NCBI RefSeq assembly: GCF_002954265.1
Contig: NZ_PPSL01000002.1
Span: forward strand, 248,001 to 312,000
Length of the DNA: 64,000 bases
DNA from: Flavipsychrobacter stenotrophus
Lineage (GTDB): Bacteria; Bacteroidota; Bacteroidia; Chitinophagales; Chitinophagaceae
Direction of reading: 5' to 3'
The stretch's first letter is position 1, and each line of letters starts with the position of its first letter. The notes below the pieces were generated by a model. That model was given only the letters and a program-made list of their open reading frames with translations, ran no database searches and had not been told where the DNA came from. A program made the translations under genes and the position numbers. Below are positions 7,835-16,368 of the stretch, piece by piece.

Positions 7835-8440
7835 TTATAGTGCGTCCATTCTCTCTTTCATTTCTGTCATTTCGGCGATCAGATCATCTATGTTTTTTAG
7901 TTGCTTTTTCTTCTTGGTGAACCTCATTAAAAGCTGCATACCCCAGATATAGATGGAGATAACAGCGGGGATGATCAGCTTCATTTGTAAGCTGCCCTTC
8001 ATTGTAACATCGTAACAGTAGAACATAAAAAGTAACCAAAGCATAAAGGCATAGATCCACGAATAGCGGGTGATGAGCATGCGCTGCCAGCGCAGCTTAC
8101 GGATGTATTTATCTAAGTAAATGTTACTGGCAGTATCGGCGGTAAACTTATCGAATGACAGCCCCCTCCATAGCATTGCCAGGTAGATGCACATCATAAC
8201 GAACATCATAAAAATACTCCCGCCAAAGAAGATAGTATGCCCCTCATGAAAAGAACAATAAACCCAACCGAGGTCAACAAAAACTAATAGAAAAGTTACA
8301 GAGACAAATATGTTTACTCTCTTCAGTTTGCGTTGTTGTTTAGTCCATTTAGATGCAAGCTCATCTATCATCTCCGGCTTTAATTCGGGTATATCTACAG
8401 GCTGTGCTTTCCAGCTTTTTTGCAGTTCATCAAAGTCCAT
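7835..8440 (-). CDS. Multi-pass membrane protein co-encoded with an ECF sigma factor
   Basis: This protein of ~201 residues has a soluble N-terminal segment (MDFDELQKSWKAQ, ~1-45). Four likely membrane helices follow, in two pairs (around 45-65, 72-93, 125-145, 152-172 from this start), and then a charged C-terminal helix. No catalytic motif was recognised. Its 5' end overlaps the sigma-factor gene by about 11-17 bases (ATG at 8440 or 8446), implying coupled translation. A membrane protein in this position is commonly the regulator of the sigma factor, but it shows no recognisable anti-sigma domain such as a zinc-binding ASD, so that role is inference. Confidence 0.75.
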   Translation of the reverse strand: MDFDELQKSWKAQPVDIPELKPEMIDELASKWTKQQRKLKRVNIFVSVTFLLVFVDLGWVYCSFHEGHTIFFGGSIFMMFVMMCIYLAMLWRGLSFDKFTADTASNIYLDKYIRKLRWQRMLITRYSWIYAFMLWLLFMFYCYDVTMKGSLQMKLIIPAVISIYIWGMQLLMRFTKKKKQLKNIDDLIAEMTEMKERMDAL

Positions 8441-8942
8441 AGTCATCAGTTTTTTCGTTCATCAATTTCAGCAGTCGGGCCTTTATACGTGTGATGCGTA
8501 CACCTATGTTATTGGTATTACTTCCTGTTATTTCGGCAATCTCCTTATAGCTCAGATCTTCCAGCACCAGTGATATCAGCAGCCTGTCGTGTTCCTCTAG
8601 TTTACTGATAGCTATTGATAATTGATTGAGTTGCGCTTCTTTTTCTAATACAGGCTGCAAGCCTTCTTCGGGTAAGTTAATATACTTAGGAAGTTCATCG
8701 TGTTTGTACTTACTATACTTTGTGTTGTAGGTGATAGCGGTGTTTACGGCAATACGGTATATCCAGGTGCTCATTGCCGCAGCGCCTTTATAGTTGTCCA
8801 TGCTTTTCCACACCTGCACCAGTATTTCCTGGTAGAGGTCGGCCGCATGCGACTTATCATAGAGGTAAGCCAGGCAGATACGGTATATAGCTCCCTGGTT
8901 TTCCTTTACAATGCCGGCAAAAAGTTTGTCTCTCTGTTCCAA
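8430..8942 (-). CDS. RNA polymerase ECF-type sigma factor
   Basis: The 170-residue protein has region 2 at ~10-80 (YRICLAYLYDKSHAADLYQEILVQVWKSMDNYKG...STWIYRIAVNTAI) and region 4 at ~110-165 (LEEHDRLLISLVLEDLSYKEIAEITG...VGVRITRIKARL-like), joined by a short linker. This is the two-domain build of extracytoplasmic-function sigma-70 factors. It would direct RNA polymerase to a small regulon. It sits nine bases after a secreted alpha/beta hydrolase gene and overlaps a membrane protein gene, so the three form an operon. Region 1.1 and region 3 are absent as expected. Confidence 0.92.
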   Translation of the reverse strand: MEQRDKLFAGIVKENQGAIYRICLAYLYDKSHAADLYQEILVQVWKSMDNYKGAAAMSTWIYRIAVNTAITYNTKYSKYKHDELPKYINLPEEGLQPVLEKEAQLNQLSIAISKLEEHDRLLISLVLEDLSYKEIAEITGSNTNNIGVRITRIKARLLKLMNEKTDDYGL

Positions 8943-8951
8943 AGCTCCGGC

Positions 8952-9842
8952 TTAGTTATTCTTTTGCAGAAAGGTATCCATTTCTTTGTAGAACCACAAC
9001 GGGTTGTCGTACATAATGAAATGGCGCGTCTTTCCATCGGCTACGTGAACAGTGCATTGAGTACATGCCTTATACTGATCACCGAATGTTTTGGCTACCG
9101 ACTCTCGGGTAAACTGGGGATACTGAGGCATAGCGCTATATGCCGCAAGTACCAGCACCGGCACCTTTATACGGGCAATGTCTTTCCTTATGTCTTTACC
9201 CAGCATTTCGCTCATAGTATAAGCCATTGTACGCTTGTCTGACTGCTGTCCCCATGTGGCTATCATATCCCAACGGGTGGAATCGAGACACATGAATTTG
9301 GTGATCATCATCTGGCTGGCTTTTAGTTGCTGGTCATCCATTTTAGTATATCTGTCTAAAATACCTTTTGCCTGCGCTTCGCTGAAGGTGTCTGCCGCAT
9401 TGGGGTTATTGGCACCAGCAAAGAAAGGCATAGCATCTACCACCACTATCCGGCTTAGCGAACTATTCATATCCATACCTATTGACAATGCCAGGAAACC
9501 ACCTATAGAGTGACCTACAAGGATGACATCTTTTAGCTTATTGTCGGCAATGTATTGTTCTATTTGTGTTCTTACCTTATCCAGATAAGGGCCGCCGGCC
9601 ATTGGAGCTGTACCGGCATAACCTGCTATAGTTATAGCGTGTGTCTGATATTTACCATTCCAATGAGCGATGGTCTCGTCCCACTCTGCACCACTGCATG
9701 TAGCACCGGGTATCAATATTACGGGTTGCCCTTTGCCCGATACCTTTACCGTAAAGGCATCGTACTTATTTTGTGCCAGCGCCATGTGGCAATAGAAAAG
9801 AAAGGTAAGAATGGCGAGTATCAGTTTAGCTCTTGTGCTCAT
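8952..9842 (-). CDS. Secreted alpha/beta-fold hydrolase
   Basis: A signal peptide with a Bacteroidota-style cleavage at ALAQ (residues ~1-24) precedes an alpha/beta-hydrolase fold. Visible elements are strand plus oxyanion loop VILIPGATCSG (41-51), the nucleophile elbow GHSIGG with Ser112, a probable acid Asp in VPVLVLAAYSAM...-downstream loops, and the C-terminal His in DGKTRHFIMYDNP. Substrate specificity cannot be read. It is the first gene of the operon with the ECF sigma factor, an unusual companion, since the hydrolase acts outside the cytoplasm. It could be a target or sensor-side component of the sigma system (inference). Confidence 0.88.
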   Translation of the reverse strand: MSTRAKLILAILTFLFYCHMALAQNKYDAFTVKVSGKGQPVILIPGATCSGAEWDETIAHWNGKYQTHAITIAGYAGTAPMAGGPYLDKVRTQIEQYIADNKLKDVILVGHSIGGFLALSIGMDMNSSLSRIVVVDAMPFFAGANNPNAADTFSEAQAKGILDRYTKMDDQQLKASQMMITKFMCLDSTRWDMIATWGQQSDKRTMAYTMSEMLGKDIRKDIARIKVPVLVLAAYSAMPQYPQFTRESVAKTFGDQYKACTQCTVHVADGKTRHFIMYDNPLWFYKEMDTFLQKNN

Positions 9843-9940
9843 AATAAGTGTGTTTATTACTTAGTATGGGCATTGAATGTTTTATTACAGGGTGGGGAAA
9901 TATTTTTTAGCGTTAGCCCACAGCACCTATTCCATAAACA

Positions 9941-10014
9941 CGTGATACCTTCGGCATCGTGTCTAAATAATTATCTGGTTTGCTATAGACATGTGACACC
10001 TTCGGCATCATGAC
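9941..10014. repeat. Paired TACCTTCGGCATC hairpins, copy 1
   Basis: Two imperfect hairpins of the form GATACC-TTCG-GCATC flanked by complementary bases are spaced about 50 bases apart (9941-9960 and 9991-10014). The same pair with nearly the same spacing occurs at 56795-56871, with similar bases between (TGCTATA[GA]ACAT). This two-hairpin arrangement looks like one mobile or amplified unit. It lies in the 200-base gap upstream of the hydrolase operon, which otherwise shows nothing. Confidence 0.7.
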
Positions 10015-10047
10015 GTTCAGTACACGTCCCTTTAGTATCCTTTACTT

Positions 10048-10236
10048 TTACTGTGTTTCGATATTGTTTACCGATCCATATTCTTCAATAGCCAATGTCC
10101 AGCGATTTATAATGAAATAATATTGGTTGTTCTGAAAGTTGTATCGCTTGTGCCGGGACATAGTTTTACGTTTCACCATCCACCTCAGGTAGAGTGCTAA
10201 AAACAGGAGCCAAGGAATACCAACTAAAATGAGCAT
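10048..10236 (-). CDS. Small single-pass membrane protein (hypothetical)
   Basis: This 62-residue frame has an N-terminal hydrophobic helix (LILVGIPWLLFLALYLRW) followed by a basic, soluble tail with many Lys/Arg/Tyr/Asn residues. The composition (hydrophobic helix, then a positive stop-transfer segment) is protein-like rather than random. There is no family match that I recognise and no clear promoter. It lies between a T9SS cargo gene and dispersed repeats, so it could also be chance. Confidence 0.4.
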   Translation of the reverse strand: MLILVGIPWLLFLALYLRWMVKRKTMSRHKRYNFQNNQYYFIINRWTLAIEEYGSVNNIETQ

Positions 10237-10293
10237 AAGTAAAGATAAAAAACAATAACAGAGCTATTGGCCAAATAAAAAGGATAATGCAAA

Positions 10294-12969
10294 TCACCTG
10301 ATGATAACCATCCTTTTAGTCATAATATTACCCGGCAACGAGACCGATAAAAGGTAAATACCCGAAGGTGCGTCTGTTTGTATGGTTAACGGGATGCCTA
10401 TGGTAATTGGCAGTGCTGTTATCTTTTGGCCGGCAATGCTGAATAGTGTCACCATCCCTTCTTCGCCTGCCTGCCCCTTGGTTATGATAGTAAAAGATCC
10501 GGTTGATGGCTGCGGGAATATGCTGAACGTCCCGGCTTCTCTCTCTTGCGATGTAATGCCCAGATAATCCCCCTGTACCACCTTTACGTTGCTTGATACG
10601 GTTGCTGGCTGGGCACAGGGAAGACTGCTTGTAACGATGCAGTACACCGTATCGCTGGCATATAGTTCTGTTGTAAACGTTGCAGAAGTAGCCCCTGGTA
10701 CAGCGATCCCATTTTCATACCACTGATATGTTGGTGAACTGCCGCAGTTGGTAACTGTGGTATAAAAGTGTACCCACTCCCCCGGAAAGTCGACACTGTC
10801 GTTACCATATGACATAACATCTATTGAGGGAGTAACAACGGGATCTACAGTTAGTGCAATAGCGGCATAGGCAGTATCAGTTGCGAGGCATGCTGCATGG
10901 TCGCTGCTTATCATGCGGCACTGCACAATATCGCCCGAAGATGGGACATAGCTGAAAGGGTTTCCGGTAGCCATAGCCATACCACCAACACTCCACAGAT
11001 AATCAGGAGCAATACCTCCGTAGGTAGGATGTGCTGTCAGGGTAGTCGGAAATCCATCACAGTCTATCAGAGGGATGTTAGTGATGCTGACAGCAGCGTA
11101 TACGTATGGATACATGTTGATGACCTTAGTGTTGGAAATGGTTGTAGCCGGCAGGGCGCAGGCTGCGCTGGTATTCATTTTGCACACTATAGTGTCTCCA
11201 TTCATTAATGCGGCAGTGGTGTAAGTGGCAGTTGTAATACCAGCAGGCATCCCATTTCTGTACCAATGCCATACCGACGTTGTACCACCATGGATTGCTG
11301 TGGCAGTATACACTACACTGCTTCCGTTGCATATAGTGTCGGCCGAGGAGGTGATGCTTACCGCAGCTGTTGTGGTTGTAATTACATTGATCGTGTACGT
11401 TGCCGTATCATCGCTGCACTGATGGTTGATGTACGAGATCGCAGTAGTGCCGCCACTTATACCACTTACAACGCCATTGGTATCGACCGCAGCAATACTA
11501 CCGGTACCGCTCCAGGTACGGCCAGAAGGGTTGCCTGAAAGATGAACAGTGTCTCCTGTGCATACAGTGTGCGCACCCCAGATAGTGATGGGCAGATGTA
11601 AACCGCCTACGCCGGCATGAAATATGGCAGTGTCTTCGACAAGCCCGTCAGATACGGCGTAGCTGAAGGTGTCAGTTCCGGTGTAACCGGCAAAGGTAGT
11701 ATATGTAAATCCTCCGGCACAGGTTACAGTACTGCCGTTAGATAAGCTTGTGAAATTGCCTGAAAGGGTACCATGCGCCGGAAGACGGCAGGCACGCCAT
11801 GTGAGCTGCTGCTGGGTATTCGTATCTGTTATCCCAAGTAATGAATCTAAGCCAAAGCCACTTGCACATACAGTAATATGCTGCCTTTTGCCGTGGGCAA
11901 ATGCCGGGTGGTAGTTTTTTACGTATCTGACACGATTGTCAATATTATCTGCAATATACAAACTGCCATCTGCATCAATGTAAATGCCCTCCGGAAGGCT
12001 GACCTCTGCAGCGGAAGCTGGCCCCCCGTCGCCTAAATATCCGAAGAAAAGCCCGTTTCCGGTATACACATTTATCGTTCCGGCAACATCAATTTTACGA
12101 ACATAATTATGTTCACCAATGTACACGTTGCCTGAAATGTCTGCTACCACTCCTCTTGGATAGTAGAGTGCAGCAGCTGTAGCCGGCCCACCGGTACCGG
12201 TCAGGCTACCTGTCCAGCCATTGCCCGCAATGGTAGTGATGATACCGGAGGCTGACACTTTGCGGATGTATGCATTACAATCTGAAAAAATGATACTTCC
12301 AGCCGGACCTTTGCATATCTGCCACGGCCTATCTATACCAGCTGCAGTTGCCGGCCCGCCATCGCCGGAAACAGTCATAGTGCCGTTGCCGGCAAAAGTG
12401 CTTACCACTCCTGATGGAGATACCTTACGGATCCTGCAACCACTTTCTTCACATATATACACGGCTCCCGAATTATCGATCAGTATTCCAATAGGATCAA
12501 AAATATTAGTTGCCGTAGCCTGTCCGCCGTCGGGAGTAAATGTTGTAAATCCCGTTCCGGCAAACGTTGTGACTATGCCTGACGTGGATATTTTTCTGAC
12601 CCTGTTGTTGCCTCTGTCTACCACATATAAGTTGCCCGCAGTATCAAGGGCCATTCCATATAATTGAGTAAACTGCGCATTGGTTGCCGGGCCACCGTCG
12701 CCACTAAAACCCGACACGCCCGTTCCGGCGATAGTTGAAATAACACCTGAAGGCGTTACCTTCCTAACCATGCTCATTCGCTGGTTGATATACAGGTTGC
12801 CCACCTTATCCTTAATTATACAGGTCGGGCCCCATATCCCGGCAGCAGTAGCCTGTCCACCATCGCCGGATGAAGCCAGCGTACCGTTGCCTGCTATTGT
12901 AGTAATGATCTGAGCTTGTGAATAAGAAAACAGCAATACACAAAAAATAACAGGTAATAAGGCTTTCAT
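10294..12969 (-). CDS. NHL-repeat and Ig-like surface protein with T9SS type A sorting domain
   Basis: A large secreted protein (891 residues from the ATG at 12969, chosen because a signal peptide ending SQAQ follows at once and a -7 element lies 18 bases upstream). Residues ~25-350 are six NHL-type beta-propeller repeats with the recurring GDGGPAT and GNLYI/ADxxNxRVRK motifs. The middle (~360-800) contains Ig-like/PKD-type beta domains rich in Thr/Ser with Cys pairs. The last ~80 residues (TFSIFPQPSTGSFTI ... MTKRMVIIR) form a T9SS C-terminal sorting domain, so it should be exported across the outer membrane and anchored or released. It is a paralogue of the shorter protein at 28722-30083. 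The ligand is unknown. Confidence 0.9.
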   Translation of the reverse strand: MKALLPVIFCVLLFSYSQAQIITTIAGNGTLASSGDGGQATAAGIWGPTCIIKDKVGNLYINQRMSMVRKVTPSGVISTIAGTGVSGFSGDGGPATNAQFTQLYGMALDTAGNLYVVDRGNNRVRKISTSGIVTTFAGTGFTTFTPDGGQATATNIFDPIGILIDNSGAVYICEESGCRIRKVSPSGVVSTFAGNGTMTVSGDGGPATAAGIDRPWQICKGPAGSIIFSDCNAYIRKVSASGIITTIAGNGWTGSLTGTGGPATAAALYYPRGVVADISGNVYIGEHNYVRKIDVAGTINVYTGNGLFFGYLGDGGPASAAEVSLPEGIYIDADGSLYIADNIDNRVRYVKNYHPAFAHGKRQHITVCASGFGLDSLLGITDTNTQQQLTWRACRLPAHGTLSGNFTSLSNGSTVTCAGGFTYTTFAGYTGTDTFSYAVSDGLVEDTAIFHAGVGGLHLPITIWGAHTVCTGDTVHLSGNPSGRTWSGTGSIAAVDTNGVVSGISGGTTAISYINHQCSDDTATYTINVITTTTAAVSITSSADTICNGSSVVYTATAIHGGTTSVWHWYRNGMPAGITTATYTTAALMNGDTIVCKMNTSAACALPATTISNTKVINMYPYVYAAVSITNIPLIDCDGFPTTLTAHPTYGGIAPDYLWSVGGMAMATGNPFSYVPSSGDIVQCRMISSDHAACLATDTAYAAIALTVDPVVTPSIDVMSYGNDSVDFPGEWVHFYTTVTNCGSSPTYQWYENGIAVPGATSATFTTELYASDTVYCIVTSSLPCAQPATVSSNVKVVQGDYLGITSQEREAGTFSIFPQPSTGSFTIITKGQAGEEGMVTLFSIAGQKITALPITIGIPLTIQTDAPSGIYLLSVSLPGNIMTKRMVIIR

Positions 12970-12987
12970 AATCATCAGTTTATTTAG

Positions 12988-12995
12988 CAAATGTA
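12988..12995 (-). promoter_or_regulatory. Bacteroidota -7 element TACATTTG for the NHL surface protein
   Basis: TACATTTG on the minus strand fits the TAnnTTTG consensus. It ends 18 bases before the chosen ATG, so the predicted transcript has a short leader of about a dozen bases. No clear TTG -33 box was assigned. Confidence 0.6.
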
Positions 12996-13128
12996 AAAAT
13001 AAACTAATGCAATATAGCAATTAACTAAAATTAATTTTTGTGGAGTGATCCGCTTGAATTGATCATTTATGTATAAGTGAGTTATAAACCGCTAACATAT
13101 GTTTATGATTTAAACTGCGTATATAATG

Positions 13129-13136
13129 TATCTTTG
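13129..13136 (+). promoter_or_regulatory. -7 element TATCTTTG, 4 bases before the rlmN ATG
   Basis: TATCTTTG matches TAnnTTTG and is separated from ATG 13141 by CCGC. Transcription starting 5-8 bases downstream of this element would begin at or next to the start codon, predicting a leaderless mRNA. It also rules out the in-frame ATG at 13126, which lies upstream of the predicted transcript start. Confidence 0.7.
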
Positions 13137-13140
13137 CCGC

Positions 13141-14202
13141 ATGAAGAATTTGCGTGACAGCAGTCTGGCTGAACTGGAGGAAATGATGGCAAAGCTGGGG
13201 GAACCTAAATACAGGGCAAAACAGGTGTATGAGTGGATATGGCAGAAATCGAGCGGCGATATCAATGACATGAGCAACCTGCCTAAGGCGCTGAGAGAGA
13301 AACTGAGTGCCGAATTTACGATACCTAAAGTAAGGAATAACCATAGCCAATACAGCAGCGACGGAACGATAAAGAATCGCCTGCAGCTGCATGATGATTA
13401 TTTTGTAGAAAGTGTGTTGATACCCGGCGATAAGCGCCTTACGGCCTGTGTATCATCGCAGGTGGGCTGCTCACTGGCCTGTAAGTTTTGCGCAACCGGC
13501 ACTATGGACCGCAAGCGCAATCTGGATTTTGACGAAATAGTTGATGAGGTAACCTTACTGAACGACATAGCAATAAAGCACCATGGTAAACCATTAAGCA
13601 ATATTGTGTTCATGGGCATGGGTGAGCCATTGCTTAACTATAGCAATGTGTTAAAGGCAATTGACAAGATCACTTCACCTGATGGATTGGGTATGAGCCC
13701 AAGGCGCATTACGGTATCCACAGCAGGTGTTGCCAAGATGATCCGTAAGCTGGGAGATGATAAAGTAAGGTTCAAACTGGCACTCTCGCTGCATGCGTGC
13801 AATGACAAGAAGCGCAATGAGATCATGGCCATCAATGAGACCAACAACCTGAAAACACTGGTTGAGGCATTGAACTATTTCTACCAACAGACAGGCAATA
13901 AGATCACATTTGAATACATACTGTTCAAAGACTTTAATGACTCTATTAAAGACGCTGATGAACTGATAAAGATATACAGGCAGGTACCTGCCGACCTGGT
14001 CAACATCATTGAATACAACCCTGTAGAAGGTATTCGTTTTGAAAAGCCTGACGAAGAAAGGACCGAAGCTTTTCTGAAATACCTATCAGCCCATAAAGTG
14101 AATGCACATGTGCGCAGAAGCAGGGGTAAAGACATTGATGCAGCTTGTGGTCAGCTGGCTAATATAGACCTAACATCGGTGCCGGTTGCTCAGAATGTGT
14201 GA
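13141..14202 (+). CDS. rlmN: 23S rRNA A2503 / tRNA A37 C2-methyltransferase (radical SAM)
   Basis: RlmN methylates C2 of A2503 in 23S rRNA and of A37 in some tRNAs by a radical-SAM ping-pong mechanism. The 353-residue protein carries the iron-sulfur motif C-x3-C-x2-C (Cys110, Cys114, Cys117 in VGCSLACKFCATG). It also has the SAM-binding GMGEPLLNY segment and the C-terminal methyl-carrying cysteine in DIDAACGQLA (~Cys335). The N-terminal helical domain (KYRAKQVYEWIW) recognises RNA. The start is set by the promoter element four bases upstream. The 3' end overlaps the convergent unknown gene by 13 bases. Confidence 0.96.
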   Translation: MKNLRDSSLAELEEMMAKLGEPKYRAKQVYEWIWQKSSGDINDMSNLPKALREKLSAEFTIPKVRNNHSQYSSDGTIKNRLQLHDDYFVESVLIPGDKRLTACVSSQVGCSLACKFCATGTMDRKRNLDFDEIVDEVTLLNDIAIKHHGKPLSNIVFMGMGEPLLNYSNVLKAIDKITSPDGLGMSPRRITVSTAGVAKMIRKLGDDKVRFKLALSLHACNDKKRNEIMAINETNNLKTLVEALNYFYQQTGNKITFEYILFKDFNDSIKDADELIKIYRQVPADLVNIIEYNPVEGIRFEKPDEERTEAFLKYLSAHKVNAHVRRSRGKDIDAACGQLANIDLTSVPVAQNV

Positions 14203-14798
14203 ACATAACTGAAACCGTTTCCGGTAAACCGCATTTCATCTAATATAGTGGCCCAATGGCCACTATATTTGTTATGTGACAGTAGCAAAATATTGTCGAA
14301 TGCCAGCAGGAAAGCCCCCTGTATCATAATAGACCGGCCAAAGCCAAGATAAAGCTGTGGATTGTTGTGATCTGTAGTGCCGAGATTCATTAAGTAATAC
14401 CCTCCGGCTATATAGGCAACATCAAGCCCCATATTAACGAGCAATACCTTCTTATCTTGCTTATAGTGGTTATATGCTTTATTGAAGTCCACTCTTTCCC
14501 TTGCCTGGTTCTTTATTCTCGAGAACCCATAAGCAGCAATACCGGTATTTACAATACCCCAGGCAGCATTCATGCCGTGGAAGTATTTCCATTGGTCGTC
14601 TTTTGCGGCAAAATAGCCGGCAGCGCCTACGGCCGTATTGGCAATACCCCATCCGGTCAGCACCTGCATACCCTTCAGGTTAATTATTAGTCGCTGTTTG
14701 TTGTACTCCTTTACCGTATCTCTCAGGTTCATCTGCGCCGAGCAGGAGGGCCTGACCATGACAATAAGCAATATTATGAGGAGGTATCTGAAACGCAC
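14190..14798 (-). CDS. Conserved-looking secreted/membrane protein of unknown function
   Basis: A 202-residue protein with a signal peptide (ILLIVMVRPSCSAQ, cleavage ~22). Several moderately hydrophobic Gly/Ala-rich segments follow (LTGWGIANTAVGAAGYFAA, GMNAAWGIVNTGIAAYGF, LLVNMGLDVAYIAGGYYLMNLG, IMIQGAFLLAFDNILLL), which may be membrane helices. Repeating W-G-x-x-N-T patterns at ~50 and ~80 suggest an internal duplication. I do not recognise a function. It is convergent with rlmN, overlapping it by 13 bases at the stop ends. Confidence 0.75.
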   Translation of the reverse strand: MRFRYLLIILLIVMVRPSCSAQMNLRDTVKEYNKQRLIINLKGMQVLTGWGIANTAVGAAGYFAAKDDQWKYFHGMNAAWGIVNTGIAAYGFSRIKNQARERVDFNKAYNHYKQDKKVLLVNMGLDVAYIAGGYYLMNLGTTDHNNPQLYLGFGRSIMIQGAFLLAFDNILLLSHNKYSGHWATILDEMRFTGNGFSYVHTF

Positions 14799-14832
14799 CG
14801 GTATTTTAGATTTAGATCACAAAACTAAGGGA

Positions 14833-14864
14833 AAATAAAACGCCCCGATAAACGGGGCGTTTTT
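14833..14864. terminator. Intrinsic terminator downstream of pyruvate kinase
   Basis: ACGCCCCG-ATAAA-CGGGGCGT is a GC-rich eight-base-pair stem followed by TTTT on the plus strand and by TTTTATTTT on the minus strand. It lies 21 bases after the pyk stop and just upstream of the next minus-strand gene, so its main role should be to end the pyk transcript. Confidence 0.85.
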
Positions 14865-14884
14865 ACTAAGTATTGCAGTCCCAG

Positions 14885-16306
14885 TTATGCTACCCTGGTC
14901 AGTTTGATCATGTTTGTTGGCAGGTGCTCATGAATTGGTACGCTGCCGGTATTGATAACTACATCACCGCTGTTCAGCAGTCCTTTTTCTTTAAGAATGG
15001 CTATCTGGTCGTTGATGGTCTCATCCATGCTTTCTTCTTTATCGTAGTAGAAAGCCTGTACACCCCAGCTAAGGCTGAGCTGATTAACGAGGGTATGTGT
15101 TTTGGTAAATACATACAACGGAGACAAAGGCCTGAAGCTGGATAGCATAAACCCTGTGTAACCCGACTGTGTCATTCCTATCAATGCATTTGCTTTTACA
15201 TCCTTAGACATTTCGCAGGCATTATAGCAAACCGCATCGCTGTAGAATGACGGCGAATGTGGCTGTGGTGTAAGGTTACGGTTGTATACTATCTCTTCTT
15301 TTTCCACTTCCCTTATTATGCTCACCATAGTGCGGATGACCAACTCAGGATATTGTCCCATAGCAGTCTCACCACTCAGCATTACCGCATCGGCACCCTC
15401 TAGTACTGCATTGGCAACGTCAGTAATTTCACTACGATTAGGGCGCGTACGGTCTATCATACTCTCCATCATCTGGGTAGCAATGATAACCGGCTTAGCA
15501 CGGTGAATACACTTGCGGACAATGTTCTTCTGAATCATCGGGATCTGCTCCAGCGGCAGTTCTACACCCAGATCGCCACGGGCTACCATTACCGCATCAG
15601 AAGCGAGAATGATCTCCCGCAGATGCTCCAATGCTTCCGGTTTTTCTATCTTAGATATGATTTTTGCATTGCTGCCTTTTGCCTTAAGTATTGCGCGAAG
15701 GTCATTGACATCATCGGGGCGGCGAACAAATGAAAGGGCCACCCAGTCTATATCCTGGCTGATGATGAAATCCAGATCGCGGAGATCTTTTTCAGATAAT
15801 GATGGCAGGGAGATTTTTGTATCAGGCAAGTTTACACCCTTCTTAGAAGACAGTAAACCAGAGGTCAGTACTTCAACCTTTACCTTGTTTTCTTTTGTTA
15901 TTTCCTTTACCAATACTTCTATCTTACCATCATCAAGCAAGATCTTCTCGCCTATCTTCACATCCATGTGAAAGTTAGGATAAGAGATATAGATATTGGC
16001 AAGGGTACCTATTGTCTTTTCATTAGAGAAGTAGAATTCATCGCCCTTAACCAGGTCGAGACCATTGTTCTCTATATCACCTACGCGAAGTTTTGGCCCC
16101 TGCAGATCGGCAAGTATAGCTATATTGAACGGAAACGTGCTGTTGATAGCTTTAATGTGCTCAATAACACTCTGATGCTGTTCGTGAGTGCCATGAGAAA
16201 AGTTGAGTCTGAAAACGTTTACACCCTCTTGTACAAGGGCAAGTAGTTTTTCATAAGTATTAGATGCCGGACCTACGGTGGCGATGATCTTGGTTTTATG
16301 TAGCAT
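14885..16306 (-). CDS. pyk: Pyruvate kinase
   Basis: Pyruvate kinase converts phosphoenolpyruvate and ADP to pyruvate and ATP in the last step of glycolysis. The 473-residue protein has the N-terminal KIIATVGPAS and NFSHGTHE motifs and the catalytic IISKIEKPEALEHL segment with the active-site Lys. MVARGDLGVELP gives the Mg ligands and IIATQMMESMI the substrate-binding helix. The C-terminal alpha/beta domain begins at ~355 and shows no extra PEP-utiliser domain. It is flanked by a clear terminator and by a -7 element four bases before the ATG. Confidence 0.96.
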   Translation of the reverse strand: MLHKTKIIATVGPASNTYEKLLALVQEGVNVFRLNFSHGTHEQHQSVIEHIKAINSTFPFNIAILADLQGPKLRVGDIENNGLDLVKGDEFYFSNEKTIGTLANIYISYPNFHMDVKIGEKILLDDGKIEVLVKEITKENKVKVEVLTSGLLSSKKGVNLPDTKISLPSLSEKDLRDLDFIISQDIDWVALSFVRRPDDVNDLRAILKAKGSNAKIISKIEKPEALEHLREIILASDAVMVARGDLGVELPLEQIPMIQKNIVRKCIHRAKPVIIATQMMESMIDRTRPNRSEITDVANAVLEGADAVMLSGETAMGQYPELVIRTMVSIIREVEKEEIVYNRNLTPQPHSPSFYSDAVCYNACEMSKDVKANALIGMTQSGYTGFMLSSFRPLSPLYVFTKTHTLVNQLSLSWGVQAFYYDKEESMDETINDQIAILKEKGLLNSGDVVINTGSVPIHEHLPTNMIKLTRVA

Positions 16307-16310
16307 GCTA

Positions 16311-16318
16311 CAAATATA
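16311..16318 (-). promoter_or_regulatory. -7 element TATATTTG, 4 bases before the pyk ATG
   Basis: On the minus strand TATATTTG is followed by TAGC and then ATG, the same four-base spacing as for rlmN and prmA. This predicts a leaderless pyk transcript. Confidence 0.7.
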
Positions 16319-16368
16319 ACCTTATTGGCTAAATCAGTAAATGGCTAAAAAGTTAATTATATATACGG

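Noticed and set aside
7714-7920. Plus-strand open frame after bioA
   Set aside because: It runs through two hairpins and then antisense to the membrane protein gene; no start context or conserved pattern.
12221-12913. Long plus-strand open frames opposite the NHL protein
   Set aside because: They are rich in Pro/Val because they read the complement of repeated Gly/Thr codons in the propeller; the minus-strand frame has signal peptide, repeats and sorting domain.
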